DNA of 20,621 bases from positions 1 through 20,621 of the IMG/VR virus record IMGVR_UViG_3300010885_044505. One strand, 5' to 3'. How positions within the stretch are numbered: the stretch's first letter is position 1; each line of letters starts with the position of its first letter. The stretch is from a virus. Position numbers and translations under genes: made by a program. Positions 1 to 7,583 of the stretch are shown one piece after another. The notes beneath the pieces are model-generated. The model ran no database searches and was not told the DNA's origin. It worked only from the letters and a program-made list of their open reading frames with translations.

Positions 1-1406
1 GGCGTGTGTCCGCCAGTGGCGTAGTGGTGAGCAAGGCGAAGGGCGTGACCGACTGCGCCGCCGCGAGCGTTGGGTATGTACCAGTCCGGCATTCCATTCA
101 TAATGCTGACGCCGGTTTCGTTCCCCGATCCGGTGCCCATGCCCCTGCCGCTGTTGTCGCTAGAGAACGACATGCCGGTGTTATATGTGCCCATCCCTGT
201 ATTTAAATTGTTGGCATCCACAAAGTTGTTGTTCAGATTGTTCTGAAGCGACTGGTTTATGTAGTCGTTGGACTGCTGCATGATTCGGTCATTAACCGAC
301 GTATCGACGCCCGTATTGAAGCCGGTGGTATCCACCATCGGATCAGTAACGGTTTGTGTCTGGGTCTTCGCCAGTTGCGTAGCCTTTTCAGCCGCAGCCT
401 TGTCCGCCGCGTACTTTTGAAATGCGGGGTCAAACATGCCGGTTTTGGTTTTTGCGATTGCGGCTTGATCGGCTGCGGACAACGAAGACGGGTTGGAATA
501 ATAGTTCTGGTACAGGCCAGCCTTGGCCTGACGGTCGGCCAATGAAGCATTTAGGTTTTTTGGGCTCTCATATTGGTCGCCAAATATTTGGGTAGCTTTG
601 TTGATGTTTGTACCTGCGGAAAGAAGATCTTTATACGCGCCAGCATATTCAGGGTTCTGGGTAAGTTCATAGACAGAAAAACGGTCCTGCCCTTCAGTGC
701 TGTTAGGGTCAAAGCCAAATTTGTCGGCAAAGTCGAACAAGCCCATCTTGTTCTGCCCGGCATTGGGATTGGTCAGCCGTGTCCCGCCCCACATGGCAGC
801 GCCGTATCCGGTGGGCATGTTGTTCTTGTCAAAGATTGGAGTGCCGTTAGCCGCTCCGGTATTGGTTTGAAACTGGTTGGGATTGTTGAAGCTTTCAACG
901 GTATAATTGCCCATCATTGCGGCGGCAATGGTTGGGTTGAAGGTCTTGGACAGGTAAGCGTAACGCGCGTCAAACGGATTGTCGTACTGGCTATAGTCAA
1001 AGTTTTGCAAATACAGAGGCTTTGTTGGCGGAACTGGCGGATTGTTGCCAAAGCTTGCCACCGCGCCTGTAGACTTCATTGTGTCGGATTTTGCTGCTTC
1101 AAGCGGGTCTTGTGCTGCTTTATTAAACGCATCTTGCATCTGGTCTAAGGTCATGCCATTTGCGGCTTTCTCCTTCCAATATTCCAAGCCAGCGGCGTCA
1201 GCCTCGCGCTCAATGCCTTTTGTTGTTTTGTATAGGTTTTGAATGTCAGCTTCGCTGATTGCGGGCGCTTTATCAGCAGCAGCCGAAGTGGCGGCGCGCG
1301 CCACCTCAACCGCCGGAGCTGGGGCGGGCGCTTTGGCCTCGGGAGCCCCGCCGTCTTCGTAACGGCGGCGCTTGGCGGTAAGGAGTGCGCTATGGACCGG
1401 GTTCAT
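1..1406 (-). CDS. Virion-associated lysozyme-like protein with DUF4214-like segment (3' end cut by window edge)
   Basis: An uninterrupted reading frame of 468 codons starts at 1406 and runs off the left edge, so the C-terminus is missing. The start ATG overlaps the portal stop as TGATG. After a basic N-terminus and a Pro/Ala linker (about residues 21-50), residues 52-100 look like a DUF4214-type segment (AD-AGL-YW followed by NGMTLDQM). Residues 156-285 match the plan of phage tail lysozymes: AAAMMGNYTVES with candidate catalytic Glu171, a Gly-Leu-Phe-Asp segment near 222, then the helix ending FGDQYESP. The rest is Gln/Asn/Gly-rich, with an ARGGAVGHALRLA segment near 448-460. Such proteins are usually injected or tail-tip peptidoglycan hydrolases that open the cell wall during DNA entry. 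Position next to the portal fits. The family call is by motif; the enzymatic role is inferred. Confidence 0.8.
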   Translation of the reverse strand, partial: MNPVHSALLTAKRRRYEDGGAPEAKAPAPAPAVEVARAATSAAADKAPAISEADIQNLYKTTKGIEREADAAGLEYWKEKAANGMTLDQMQDAFNKAAQDPLEAAKSDTMKSTGAVASFGNNPPVPPTKPLYLQNFDYSQYDNPFDARYAYLSKTFNPTIAAAMMGNYTVESFNNPNQFQTNTGAANGTPIFDKNNMPTGYGAAMWGGTRLTNPNAGQNKMGLFDFADKFGFDPNSTEGQDRFSVYELTQNPEYAGAYKDLLSAGTNINKATQIFGDQYESPKNLNASLADRQAKAGLYQNYYSNPSSLSAADQAAIAKTKTGMFDPAFQKYAADKAAAEKATQLAKTQTQTVTDPMVDTTGFNTGVDTSVNDRIMQQSNDYINQSLQNNLNNNFVDANNLNTGMGTYNTGMSFSSDNSGRGMGTGSGNETGVSIMNGMPDWYIPNARGGAVGHALRLAHHYATGGHT

Positions 1407-3841
1407 CAATCACTCCCGCTTTTAAGCTGGGGCTCATTGCTCTCCAGCCGCTGCACCATGCCGGGGTCGAGGATTTGGTTTACGACGCCCAGACCTTGCG
1501 GGTTAGCCGCCATATCCTCGGCCAGCTTGACAGCCGCCAGTCTCTCGCGGCTTTCGCGGTCACGCTTGCGGTTAATGGCGTCAAGCTCAGCGTCTTCTTG
1601 CTTCTGGTCCAACTCGCGCTGGCGAAGCTGAAGATCCGCCGCCTTCATGGGGTCAGCCGTGCGGTCAGCCTGCCCCTTGGCCTGAACCTCGGCTATCTGC
1701 GCCTGCTTCAGTTGCAGGTCAGCGCCCTTGAGCTGCATGTCAGCTTGCGCCATTGCCTGCTTAATCTGGGCGTCCATCGGATTGACCCCACCACCAGCGG
1801 CTGCACCGGCCTGCGGGATCTGCTGCGCTTTGGCGTGCAACTCGGCGGCCTGCGCTTCGCCCACCATCTTCTTGGTGTCGCTGTCCTGCTTCTTAATGAG
1901 CAAGTCGCCAAGGCCCTTAAGGACCAACGGGTTGGCCAACATCCCCTCAATACCGCCCTGCGGAACCTTGCTGAAGAACTGCTCAGGGTTGTTCCAACCC
2001 ATGACCTGCATGGCGTCAGTTATGACGGCCTTCTTGTCGAACAGTTCGGGCGAGCTACCCATGAGCTGCATGAGGCCAACGACCTTCATGATGCGCTGGG
2101 TGTGGCTCGCCGTGTTTGGGTCAGCCTGCGGCGTCAGCTCGTAGTCGTCGATGGCGCGCAGGAAGGTTTCCTGATCCCACTGGTAGGACGGCTGCTTGTT
2201 GCGCTGCCAGAAGCTTTCGGGATTGTCCTTGAACGTCCGCACCAACAGCCGGAATTCCTCGGCCTGCGCCGCGTGCATCCGCTTGTGAACGGCGTTCATC
2301 ATCTTGGTGGCTTGGTCGATCATGGCCAGCGTCGTGCCAACCGGCGCGTCAGCGCGGCCCTCGCCTACCTGTGCCTCACTGGTGCCGCCAATCCTCATGC
2401 CCGTCTCGGCCATGTTCTGAACGAGCGACATTAGGGCGCCTGACGGCTCCTTGTACGGGAGCGGCATGATGGCTTGGTTTAGCGGCATACCGCCAGTTTT
2501 AACAAGCGCGCCTCCGCCCGGAGGAACGCGAAAGATATTTGTGTTCTGACGCGCGCCAGTGTCGGCCATGAGGAAGCCGGGGAAATTGGCATACATGCCA
2601 GCGTCAAGAAGCTCACGCCACGCAGCAGTGATAGCATCAGTTGTATTGCCAAGAATGTGTAAGAGACCGATGTCATAGAAGCCTAGCCCCGGCACGAATG
2701 AATATTTCACGAAGTTGATGCGCGCCTCGGGTAGGTCCAGATCGTCCTCGTCGTAGTTGCGGACGATGCTCAGGACCTGCTTGGACGAAGTGTCAATAGT
2801 GACGCGATAGGGGATTTCGAGGCCGGAGACCTTGCCCTTGTACTTGTGTTCAAAGCCCTTGATGTCCAGCTCGCAGTAGATTTCGTAAATCTCGCGGTCG
2901 CGATCATCGGGGTTGCCGGACGCCGAAAGGGCAATGCCCTGCTGGCTATTCTTTTCTTTCTGGACGCTATCGAGCGTCGGCAGGCGGGCAACGGACAGGT
3001 CAATGTCCTTGTAGACGCCAAGTATCTGAAGCCGCTTGACGATACTGGGGCGCATGTAAGAGCGATGCGTGATGCGTTTGGCGTTACGAAGATCGGTTGC
3101 CGCGTTGTTGACGATCAGGTCGTCGGCATCCACCGTCTCAGACGCCGGGCGATTTCGTAACGGACAATAGTAGACCTTCTTGAACGACGTGCCGCCGAAG
3201 CCCAGCATGAGGAGCATACGATCCGTGTCTGGATAGTATTCGGTGGCGGTCGTCGTCAAGAAGTGGTTGAGGTCCGTCTCCAACGCGTTAGCAAGCTGGT
3301 CCTCTTGGAAGTTTGCGTTGTTGTCGTCGTTACGAACCTTCACCGGCCCATCGGTGGGCAGCAGCTCCGAACGGGCATTTGCTTGGAATCGCAGCACTGC
3401 TTCAAGCAGCAGCGGGTGGCGCACCTTGGACATGCCTTCCACCGGAGCGCCATCAGACGCCCCCTGCAAACCGGGGATTTCCAGCTTGAGCCCCATCAGC
3501 TTGATGCCGGTGGCCCTGTTCTCGATCCATTCCTTGCGGCTGTCGATGTCGTCCTGAACGCCGCGCAGCAGTTCGTCGCTGATCCGGTACAACTCAAGCT
3601 CGTCAATGTCGTCTACGAGGTTGTCAAACCAGTCCTTGGGCGCGTCGGGCTCGGACTCATCAAGCGGCTTACCGTCAAGGCTAATGCTGATCGACCCGTC
3701 GCCATGCTCGATCTCCAGCACATTGCCGCGCTGATCCATGACAGGCGTATCGCCGTCCTCGATCATCTCGATCTGGACAGCGGGTGCCTCATCGGAAAAG
3801 GGCTGGCGAATGGATGGCGACAGACCGGGGGTCAACGACAT
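1406..3841 (-). CDS. Phage portal protein
   Basis: An 811-residue protein lies just downstream of the terminase genes. Its size and layout suit the large portal proteins of podovirus-like phages: an acidic N-terminus, an alpha/beta core with a DTDRMLLMLGFGGTSFKKVYY segment near 210-230, and a long C-terminal helical, Gln/Ala/Lys-rich region (about 690-790) that should be a coiled coil. Portal proteins form the dodecameric ring at one capsid vertex through which DNA is packaged and ejected, and they dock the terminase. The start ATG at 3841 has an AGGGA-type ribosome site about nine bases upstream and lies two bases after the previous stop. The stop overlaps the lysozyme-like gene start, so the two are probably translationally coupled. 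There are no frameshifts. The call rests on gene order plus overall sequence character rather than one diagnostic motif. Confidence 0.85.
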   Translation of the reverse strand: MSLTPGLSPSIRQPFSDEAPAVQIEMIEDGDTPVMDQRGNVLEIEHGDGSISISLDGKPLDESEPDAPKDWFDNLVDDIDELELYRISDELLRGVQDDIDSRKEWIENRATGIKLMGLKLEIPGLQGASDGAPVEGMSKVRHPLLLEAVLRFQANARSELLPTDGPVKVRNDDNNANFQEDQLANALETDLNHFLTTTATEYYPDTDRMLLMLGFGGTSFKKVYYCPLRNRPASETVDADDLIVNNAATDLRNAKRITHRSYMRPSIVKRLQILGVYKDIDLSVARLPTLDSVQKEKNSQQGIALSASGNPDDRDREIYEIYCELDIKGFEHKYKGKVSGLEIPYRVTIDTSSKQVLSIVRNYDEDDLDLPEARINFVKYSFVPGLGFYDIGLLHILGNTTDAITAAWRELLDAGMYANFPGFLMADTGARQNTNIFRVPPGGGALVKTGGMPLNQAIMPLPYKEPSGALMSLVQNMAETGMRIGGTSEAQVGEGRADAPVGTTLAMIDQATKMMNAVHKRMHAAQAEEFRLLVRTFKDNPESFWQRNKQPSYQWDQETFLRAIDDYELTPQADPNTASHTQRIMKVVGLMQLMGSSPELFDKKAVITDAMQVMGWNNPEQFFSKVPQGGIEGMLANPLVLKGLGDLLIKKQDSDTKKMVGEAQAAELHAKAQQIPQAGAAAGGGVNPMDAQIKQAMAQADMQLKGADLQLKQAQIAEVQAKGQADRTADPMKAADLQLRQRELDQKQEDAELDAINRKRDRESRERLAAVKLAEDMAANPQGLGVVNQILDPGMVQRLESNEPQLKSGSD

Positions 3842-3843
3842 AG

Positions 3844-4038
3844 CTAGTGGTCCCTGCGAGCTTGCATCTCCGCCACAAAGCGTCGGATGCCCTCTTGGGC
3901 CGCAAGTGTATCGGATTTCGCATCAATTTCATAGCGACGTGTAAAGTCGTATGGCTCAACGCCAAAGATTTCAACAAGCCATTGATTTTCGTCGATTTTA
4001 TCGACGTGCGCCCGGCACATAACCCGGTCAGGCATCAT
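3844..4038 (-). CDS. Small conserved phage protein between terminase and portal
   Basis: A protein of about 64 residues of unknown function. I chose the ATGATG pair at 4035-4038 because the sequence from MMPDRVMCRAHVDK onward looks like the conserved part. The reading frame stays open upstream (ATG at 4062 gives 72 residues), so the start is uncertain, and neither option has a good ribosome site. It overlaps the 3' end of the large terminase gene by 11 bases and ends two bases before the portal start, so it is embedded in the packaging operon. The C-terminal half has an alternating hydrophobic pattern (WLVEIFGVEPYDFTRRYEI) followed by a helix (TLAAQEGIRRFVAEMQ). A packaging or head-assembly accessory role is only suggested by position. 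Confidence 0.65.
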   Translation of the reverse strand: MMPDRVMCRAHVDKIDENQWLVEIFGVEPYDFTRRYEIDAKSDTLAAQEGIRRFVAEMQARRDH

Positions 4039-5686
4039 AGAGAGGAGGGGGCGCTTTTCCATATTGCGATTTGCTTTCGTGGATTTCCGCCAACCTTTCG
4101 GGGCTGCGGGTGAGGAGGCCAAGGTCTCGTAGATGTCGCAGAGCCATAGACACCGTGTCAACTAGGTCGTCATGCTTGCCACGAGGGAAGGACGATACTT
4201 GCCGGATGACGGCCTCGGCCCACGTTGTGCCGGGGGCATAGATCATGCCCTCTGCGAAGAGATGCTGGACGCTATAGAGGCGGCCCAGCTTGTCGATGGA
4301 CTTGGGGTCGTACATCTGGACGGCCCACGGCTCGTGGCTGAATAGGCGGCGGATTTCCTGCGCCACGCTGTGGCCTGCCGCCTTGTTCTCGATCAGCAGC
4401 TTGTCCACCTTTAGCGCCTTGCAATCCTTAGCGATCTTCTCGACCAGCTCATGCAACTCCAGCCGCTCGGCCCAAGCGCGCATGAGGATGACGCGCGGGA
4501 CGGCGTTCAGGTCTGAGGTGTAGCTTGTGTTGACGTAGCCGTCGAAGCCTTTGCCGTACCGATCCACGTTACGGGTTGCGGTCGTGGCGGGGTCGCCTGA
4601 GAAGACGCCCCAGATCGTGCAGGCGCTAAAGTCACCGCGCTCTTCGGCCTTGGAGCTGTAAGCGGTGTCGATGGACGCCACGATAAAGTCGAGGTTCGGA
4701 AAGTGGCTGTGGTCCCAAAGCTGCCACCAGCTATCCTTAACGACGTTACCGCCGCGAGGCGAAGGCACCTGCTGGTGCTGCGAGGCCACGGCATACGGAC
4801 CCATTGCCGCCTCGTCGCGGTCCACCACCTCGGGCGGGAAACGCTGTGGGAAAAGTAACTCGCCCTCCTCCTCGCGCGGATCGAGGTAGCCCAGCTTGGT
4901 CGCGACCCCTGACCGCCATGCCTCGTAGCGCATGGGCAGACAGATATGGTCGTAGACGCCTTGAAAGCCTTTGCGCTCAAGGATGACGCCAGAAACGTCT
5001 TCTTCGTGCAGGCGCTGCATGATAACGACGATGGCGCTGGTCTTCGGGTTGTTAAGGCGGGTTGGGACGGCTTCGGTGAACCATTCGAGCGTCGTGTGGC
5101 GCATAGCCTCGCTGTTGGCGCTTTCGACGCTGTGAGGGTCGTCGATCAGCACCCGGTCGCCGCGCGAGCCGGTGATTGAACCAGCCGCCAGCGCCTCGCG
5201 GAACCCGGTCGCCGTGTTCTCGAACTTGGTCTTGGCGTTCTGATCGCCGGTTAGCTTTACCCGGTCGCCCCAATGCTTTTGATACCAATCGCTGGTAACG
5301 AGGCGGCGCATCTTCGTGCTGTCGCGGATTGCAAGGCCCTGCTGATGGGCGGCGCATATGTACCGCATATGGGGCATGTTGCGAGGCCCCCATTCCCACG
5401 AAGGCCAGAAGATGTTGACGATCATCGACTTCATTGTGCCGGGCGGCACATTGATCAGCAGGCGATTGTATGGCGATCCGTCGTCAAGAACGTGGCCGTC
5501 AGTGATTGCCTCAAGATGGGCGGCAATCAAGTCAATGTGCCAGTTGTGGACGTAGGGCTGGCCGGGCTCTACGACGTGCCACGCTTTTCTGATGAAGTTG
5601 GCCAGCGACAGCTCGCAGCGGCGCTTCTCGATGTTCAGAAGCGTTGACCTGCCGTCGATGTCGCGGGGAAGATCAATCTTTCCCAA
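4028..5686 (-). CDS. terL: Terminase large subunit (packaging ATPase-nuclease)
   Basis: A two-domain DNA-packaging motor of 552 residues from the start chosen here. The ATPase domain shows Walker A NVPPGTMKS (about 79-87), Walker B VLIDDPH (about 179-185) and a coupling segment VVIMQRLHEED (about 220-230). The C-terminal RNase H-like nuclease domain begins with the first acidic residue in ASIDTAYSS (Asp340); a later Glu in LLIENKAAG and the Asp pair in GKHDDLVDT complete the expected metal site. It cuts concatemeric DNA and pumps it through the portal. No ATG lies near the N-terminus. I chose TTG at 5686 (MGKIDLPRD), overlapping the small subunit gene by 14 bases; TTG at 5719 would add 11 Arg/Trp-rich residues. 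The 3' end overlaps the next small gene, consistent with one operon. Confidence 0.95.
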   Translation of the reverse strand: MGKIDLPRDIDGRSTLLNIEKRRCELSLANFIRKAWHVVEPGQPYVHNWHIDLIAAHLEAITDGHVLDDGSPYNRLLINVPPGTMKSMIVNIFWPSWEWGPRNMPHMRYICAAHQQGLAIRDSTKMRRLVTSDWYQKHWGDRVKLTGDQNAKTKFENTATGFREALAAGSITGSRGDRVLIDDPHSVESANSEAMRHTTLEWFTEAVPTRLNNPKTSAIVVIMQRLHEEDVSGVILERKGFQGVYDHICLPMRYEAWRSGVATKLGYLDPREEEGELLFPQRFPPEVVDRDEAAMGPYAVASQHQQVPSPRGGNVVKDSWWQLWDHSHFPNLDFIVASIDTAYSSKAEERGDFSACTIWGVFSGDPATTATRNVDRYGKGFDGYVNTSYTSDLNAVPRVILMRAWAERLELHELVEKIAKDCKALKVDKLLIENKAAGHSVAQEIRRLFSHEPWAVQMYDPKSIDKLGRLYSVQHLFAEGMIYAPGTTWAEAVIRQVSSFPRGKHDDLVDTVSMALRHLRDLGLLTRSPERLAEIHESKSQYGKAPPPLYDA

Positions 5687-6131
5687 GCGTGGCCACCAGC
5701 GCGGTCTCCAACGCCTCAAGCTGATCGTCGTCTAGCTCAGACACGTCAAGCGTCCGCAACGTCACCGCCTGCTGGATGGGGCCGCCGTTTGCGCCTGTGA
5801 CCTCTCGGCGCTCAGAGTAATCATCCTTGAAACGCGCCGAGACGGATTTCGTCCAAACAGTTGCGTTGAAGCGATCAAGATACATGCCAGTTCGCCCAGC
5901 TTTCTCCCACCAAGCCTGTTCGTGAAGCTTCGCGCGCGCTAGGGCTGTAGAAAAATCTTCGTGCGCGCGAGACCAATCTATGAGTGTAACGCGATCTACA
6001 TCAAAGTGAGCAGCTATTTCAGCAGGCGAACAGCCTTCCTTACCAAGCTGTACAGCGATCTCGCAATACTCTGGCTTGTAGAGCGAAGGGCGACCAACTG
6101 GCCGCTTATCAGGATCTTTCTTTTTAGTCAC
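5673..6131 (-). CDS. terS: Terminase small subunit
   Basis: A 152-residue protein that should recognise phage DNA and hand it to the large terminase. An HTH lies at about residues 33-55 (CSPAEIAAHFDVDRVTLIDW). The central segment AWWEKAGRTGMY and the C-terminal REVTGANGGPI motif are typical of phage small terminase subunits. The start is GTG at 6131, placed six bases after an AGGTGG ribosome site; a longer frame to TTG at 6197 exists but lacks such a site. It is the first gene of the minus-strand packaging operon and overlaps the large subunit gene. Its promoter should lie within 6132-6250, but I cannot assign one convincingly. Confidence 0.88.
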   Translation of the reverse strand: MTKKKDPDKRPVGRPSLYKPEYCEIAVQLGKEGCSPAEIAAHFDVDRVTLIDWSRAHEDFSTALARAKLHEQAWWEKAGRTGMYLDRFNATVWTKSVSARFKDDYSERREVTGANGGPIQQAVTLRTLDVSELDDDQLEALETALVATLGKD

Positions 6132-6213
6132 GACCCACCTGTGCGATTGTTTCAACGATTGTAACTTCACGCATAAAGATAAGCCCGAACGACCCAAAAC
6201 GCAATATCTAAAA

Positions 6214-6246
6214 TAAATCGCAAAATCGCCGCGAATATGCGATTTA
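6214..6246. repeat. 9-bp perfect inverted repeat in divergent control region
   Basis: TAAATCGCA at 6214-6222 is the exact reverse complement of TGCGATTTA at 6238-6246, with a 15-base spacer. It sits between the start of the leftward packaging operon and the rightward promoter at 6251, so it could be a two-site operator serving either direction. A half-site separation of 24 bases centre to centre, just over two helical turns, would suit a dimer pair on one DNA face. Function is inferred. Confidence 0.5.
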
Positions 6247-6250
6247 CCGC

Positions 6251-6279
6251 TTGACCCCGCAATGGTTGCGCCTTATAGA
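6251..6279 (+). promoter_or_regulatory. Sigma70-type promoter P1 with palindromic operator in the spacer
   Basis: The -35 element TTGACC (6251-6256) and the -10 element TATAGA (6274-6279) are separated by exactly 17 bases. The spacer holds the palindrome CGCAA-TGG-TTGCG (6258-6270), well placed for a repressor to block RNA polymerase. The leader that follows carries CATCAACAACGGAGCA (6285-6300), which includes the ribosome site for the gene at 6306. A near-copy of the whole cassette lies exactly 648 bases downstream. Confidence 0.7.
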
Positions 6280-6305
6280 TAGGACATCAACAACGGAGCA
6301 GGCAA

Positions 6306-6542
6306 ATGAAACTAACCACTGACTATATCCGCCGCATCGCCAAACGTGACAGCCGCATCGACGAGATTGAAATTTGCCCTGACCATCAGGTTACAGTTTG
6401 GCTTGACCCAAAGTGGACTTGGAATGCCCTCGATGGGAACATCACCTGCATGACCTACAACGTGCAGGGTTCAGACGAGTGTTACCGAGACGATGTTATG
6501 ACCTTCCTTGAACATGTCCGCAACATTGAAATCGCCAAGTAA
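6306..6542 (+). CDS. Hypothetical small phage protein
   Basis: A 78-residue, mildly acidic protein that I do not recognise. It begins with a basic helix (YIRRIAKRD), then an Asp/Glu-rich beta-like stretch (IDEIEICPDHQVTVWL), and ends with a short helix. The start ATG has a CGGAGCA ribosome site at the expected distance and follows the P1 promoter, so expression is probably strong. It is the first gene of the rightward transcript, a position often used by early phage genes that modify the host. No signal peptide or membrane segment is visible. The role is unknown. Confidence 0.7.
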   Translation: MKLTTDYIRRIAKRDSRIDEIEICPDHQVTVWLDPKWTWNALDGNITCMTYNVQGSDECYRDDVMTFLEHVRNIEIAK

Positions 6543-6591
6543 CCGGGGACTCCAGCCCCCCACCATCCCTCACTCAACAAGGAACACAACA

Positions 6592-6879
6592 ATGTCCAAC
6601 CTCGCCACCCTCGCAGACCACTACGCCGCCCTCGACGCCCACATCAAAGAGCTGAAAGCCAAGCAGGCTCTCATCCGCGACGAGATTCTCGCCACCCGCG
6701 AGAACGTTATCCACGGCACGCGCGCCATCGTGAAGGTCTATGAAAGCTTCCCCAACACCTTCAGCAAGGATTTGGCCGAAACGCTTCTAAGCCCCGCCGA
6801 CTTCCTGCGCTGCCACGCCAAGGCAATTAAGCCGACGATCCGCTTGAGCGTCACGGCGACAGCTAAGGCTTTGGCCTAA
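6592..6879 (+). CDS. Hypothetical coiled-coil phage protein
   Basis: A 95-residue protein starting at ATG 6592, after an AAGGAA ribosome site. I prefer this over an in-frame upstream start at 6508, which would run inside the previous gene. Residues about 5-40 form an amphipathic helix rich in Ala, Lys and Glu (AALDAHIKELKAKQALIRDEIL), probably a coiled coil. It is followed by a compact segment with GTRAIVKVYE and a basic C-terminus. It is separated from the preceding gene by about 50 bases that hold a small GGGG/CCCC hairpin. It is probably in the same transcript as the gene at 6306. Function is unknown. Confidence 0.75.
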   Translation: MSNLATLADHYAALDAHIKELKAKQALIRDEILATRENVIHGTRAIVKVYESFPNTFSKDLAETLLSPADFLRCHAKAIKPTIRLSVTATAKALA

Positions 6880-6887
6880 AAATCATC

Positions 6888-6910
6888 GCGGGGTGCGCTT
6901 GACACCCCGC
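6888..6910 (+). terminator. GC-rich hairpin overlapping the -35 of promoter P2 (possible weak terminator)
   Basis: GCGGGGTG (6888-6895) pairs perfectly with CACCCCGC (6903-6910) around a seven-base loop. It begins eight bases after the stop of the preceding gene, which suits a transcript end. However, it is followed by AACCATTGC rather than a T-run, so it would be a weak or factor-dependent terminator. The -35 hexamer of the next promoter lies in its loop and right arm, so the two elements are merged. Confidence 0.45.
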
Positions 6911-6927
6911 AACCATTGCAGTAAATA
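6899..6927 (+). promoter_or_regulatory. Promoter P2, near-duplicate of P1, with palindromic operator
   Basis: The -35 hexamer is a consensus TTGACA (6899-6904), followed by a 17-base spacer and TAAATA (6922-6927). The spacer contains GCAA-CCA-TTGC (6909-6919), the same half-sites as in P1. The leader repeats CATCAACAACGGAGCA exactly (6933-6948) before the ATG at 6954. Distances from -35 to start codon are identical to P1, so the two transcripts are probably co-regulated. Confidence 0.68.
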
Positions 6928-6953
6928 TACGTCATCAACAACGGAGCAAACAA

Positions 6954-7232
6954 ATGACTTTCAACTTCTTCACTCTCGGCGAGACCACCCCCTCCCTCAC
7001 CTTCGGCGCTACAGGCGAAGGCATGTGGGACGCCATCTGCGAGAACATCGTGGATCACGTCCTCGGCGCCGACCCCTACTCCGAAGCCGCCGCACGCGAT
7101 CTGGTCGAGATCGTCGCCATGCAGACCCCGGATGAGTCGGAGTACACCGAGGCGGTGTTCGTGCAGGGCAAGCTGGTCGGTTCGATGGACACGCCCTTTT
7201 GGGCGGACCATATCCATTACGTCAAGATCTGA
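6954..7232 (+). CDS. Hypothetical acidic phage protein
   Basis: A 92-residue acidic protein with no family I recognise. It opens with a hydrophobic, Gly/Thr-rich stretch (FNFFTLGETTPSLTFG). A helix with ICENIVDHVLG follows, then a Glu/Asp-rich half ending in FWADHIHYVKI. The start ATG is set by the duplicated promoter/leader cassette P2 and its CGGAGCA ribosome site. It heads a chain of closely packed genes to 8049. There is no membrane segment or signal peptide. Position first behind a strong regulated promoter suggests an abundant early product. Confidence 0.72.
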   Translation: MTFNFFTLGETTPSLTFGATGEGMWDAICENIVDHVLGADPYSEAAARDLVEIVAMQTPDESEYTEAVFVQGKLVGSMDTPFWADHIHYVKI

Positions 7233-7242
7233 GGGGAACGCC

Positions 7243-7422
7243 ATGACCACCGAATACAAAATCATCATCAACTATAACTTTGCTTCTCCGCACAAAAGCT
7301 GGGACTGGTGCGCCGTCACCGACGATTACGACGGGCAGGAAACTGACCCCATCGGCTACGGGGCCACGCCAGCCGAGGCTGTGGCGATCCTGATGGAGCA
7401 ACTGGCGGATCGCGAGCAATGA
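7243..7422 (+). CDS. Hypothetical 59-residue phage protein
   Basis: The ATG at 7243 follows a GAGGGG ribosome site after a ten-base gap from the previous stop. The product is acidic, with a beta-like first half (YKIIINYNFAS) and a YDGQETDPIGYG segment, then a short helix beginning TPAEAVAIL. That second half resembles small phage proteins in which a GYGATP turn leads into a helix; I cannot name the family. The stop overlaps the next start as ATGA, so the next gene is probably translationally coupled. Confidence 0.68.
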   Translation: MTTEYKIIINYNFASPHKSWDWCAVTDDYDGQETDPIGYGATPAEAVAILMEQLADREQ

Positions 7423-7583
7423 GCGGCCTGACCCTCCCCGAACCCACTAATGAGCTTTGCAGCTTCCACAACCCCGAATTGTGGGCGCTGTTTTGCCTGT
7501 ACCGCCACCGCTCCCATGAGCCCAGCTACGTCTGGACCGAGGCGGCTGTTGTTGATGCTCTCAAATATTTGGAGCCAAAATGA
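7419..7583 (+). CDS. Hypothetical 54-residue protein
   Basis: A short gene whose start and stop both form four-base ATGA overlaps with its neighbours (7419-7422 and 7580-7583), the main reason to accept it. The product begins MSGLTLPEPTNEL and contains two Cys and two His (CSFHNPELWALFCLYRHRSHE), which might bind a metal but do not match a named finger. Trp and Tyr are frequent for its size. Function is unknown. Confidence 0.6.
   Translation: MSGLTLPEPTNELCSFHNPELWALFCLYRHRSHEPSYVWTEAAVVDALKYLEPK

Noticed and set aside
573-1148. Plus-strand frame of 191 codons at the left end
   Set aside because: It lies opposite the open lysozyme-like gene, whose frame is uninterrupted over 468 codons and has recognisable domains.
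1385-2434. Long plus-strand frame of 349 codons opposite the portal gene
   Set aside because: It is the shadow of the portal coding strand; Leu/Val/Arg-rich, without motifs, and opposite a strongly supported gene.
6124-6174. 16-codon frame MREVTIVETIAQVGRD ending over the small terminase start, as a possible leader peptide
   Set aside because: No ribosome site or attenuator structure supports it; it is short enough to arise by chance.
6542-6562. GGGG-ACTCCAG-CCCC hairpin between the first two rightward genes as a terminator
   Set aside because: Only four pairs and no T-run; too weak to call.
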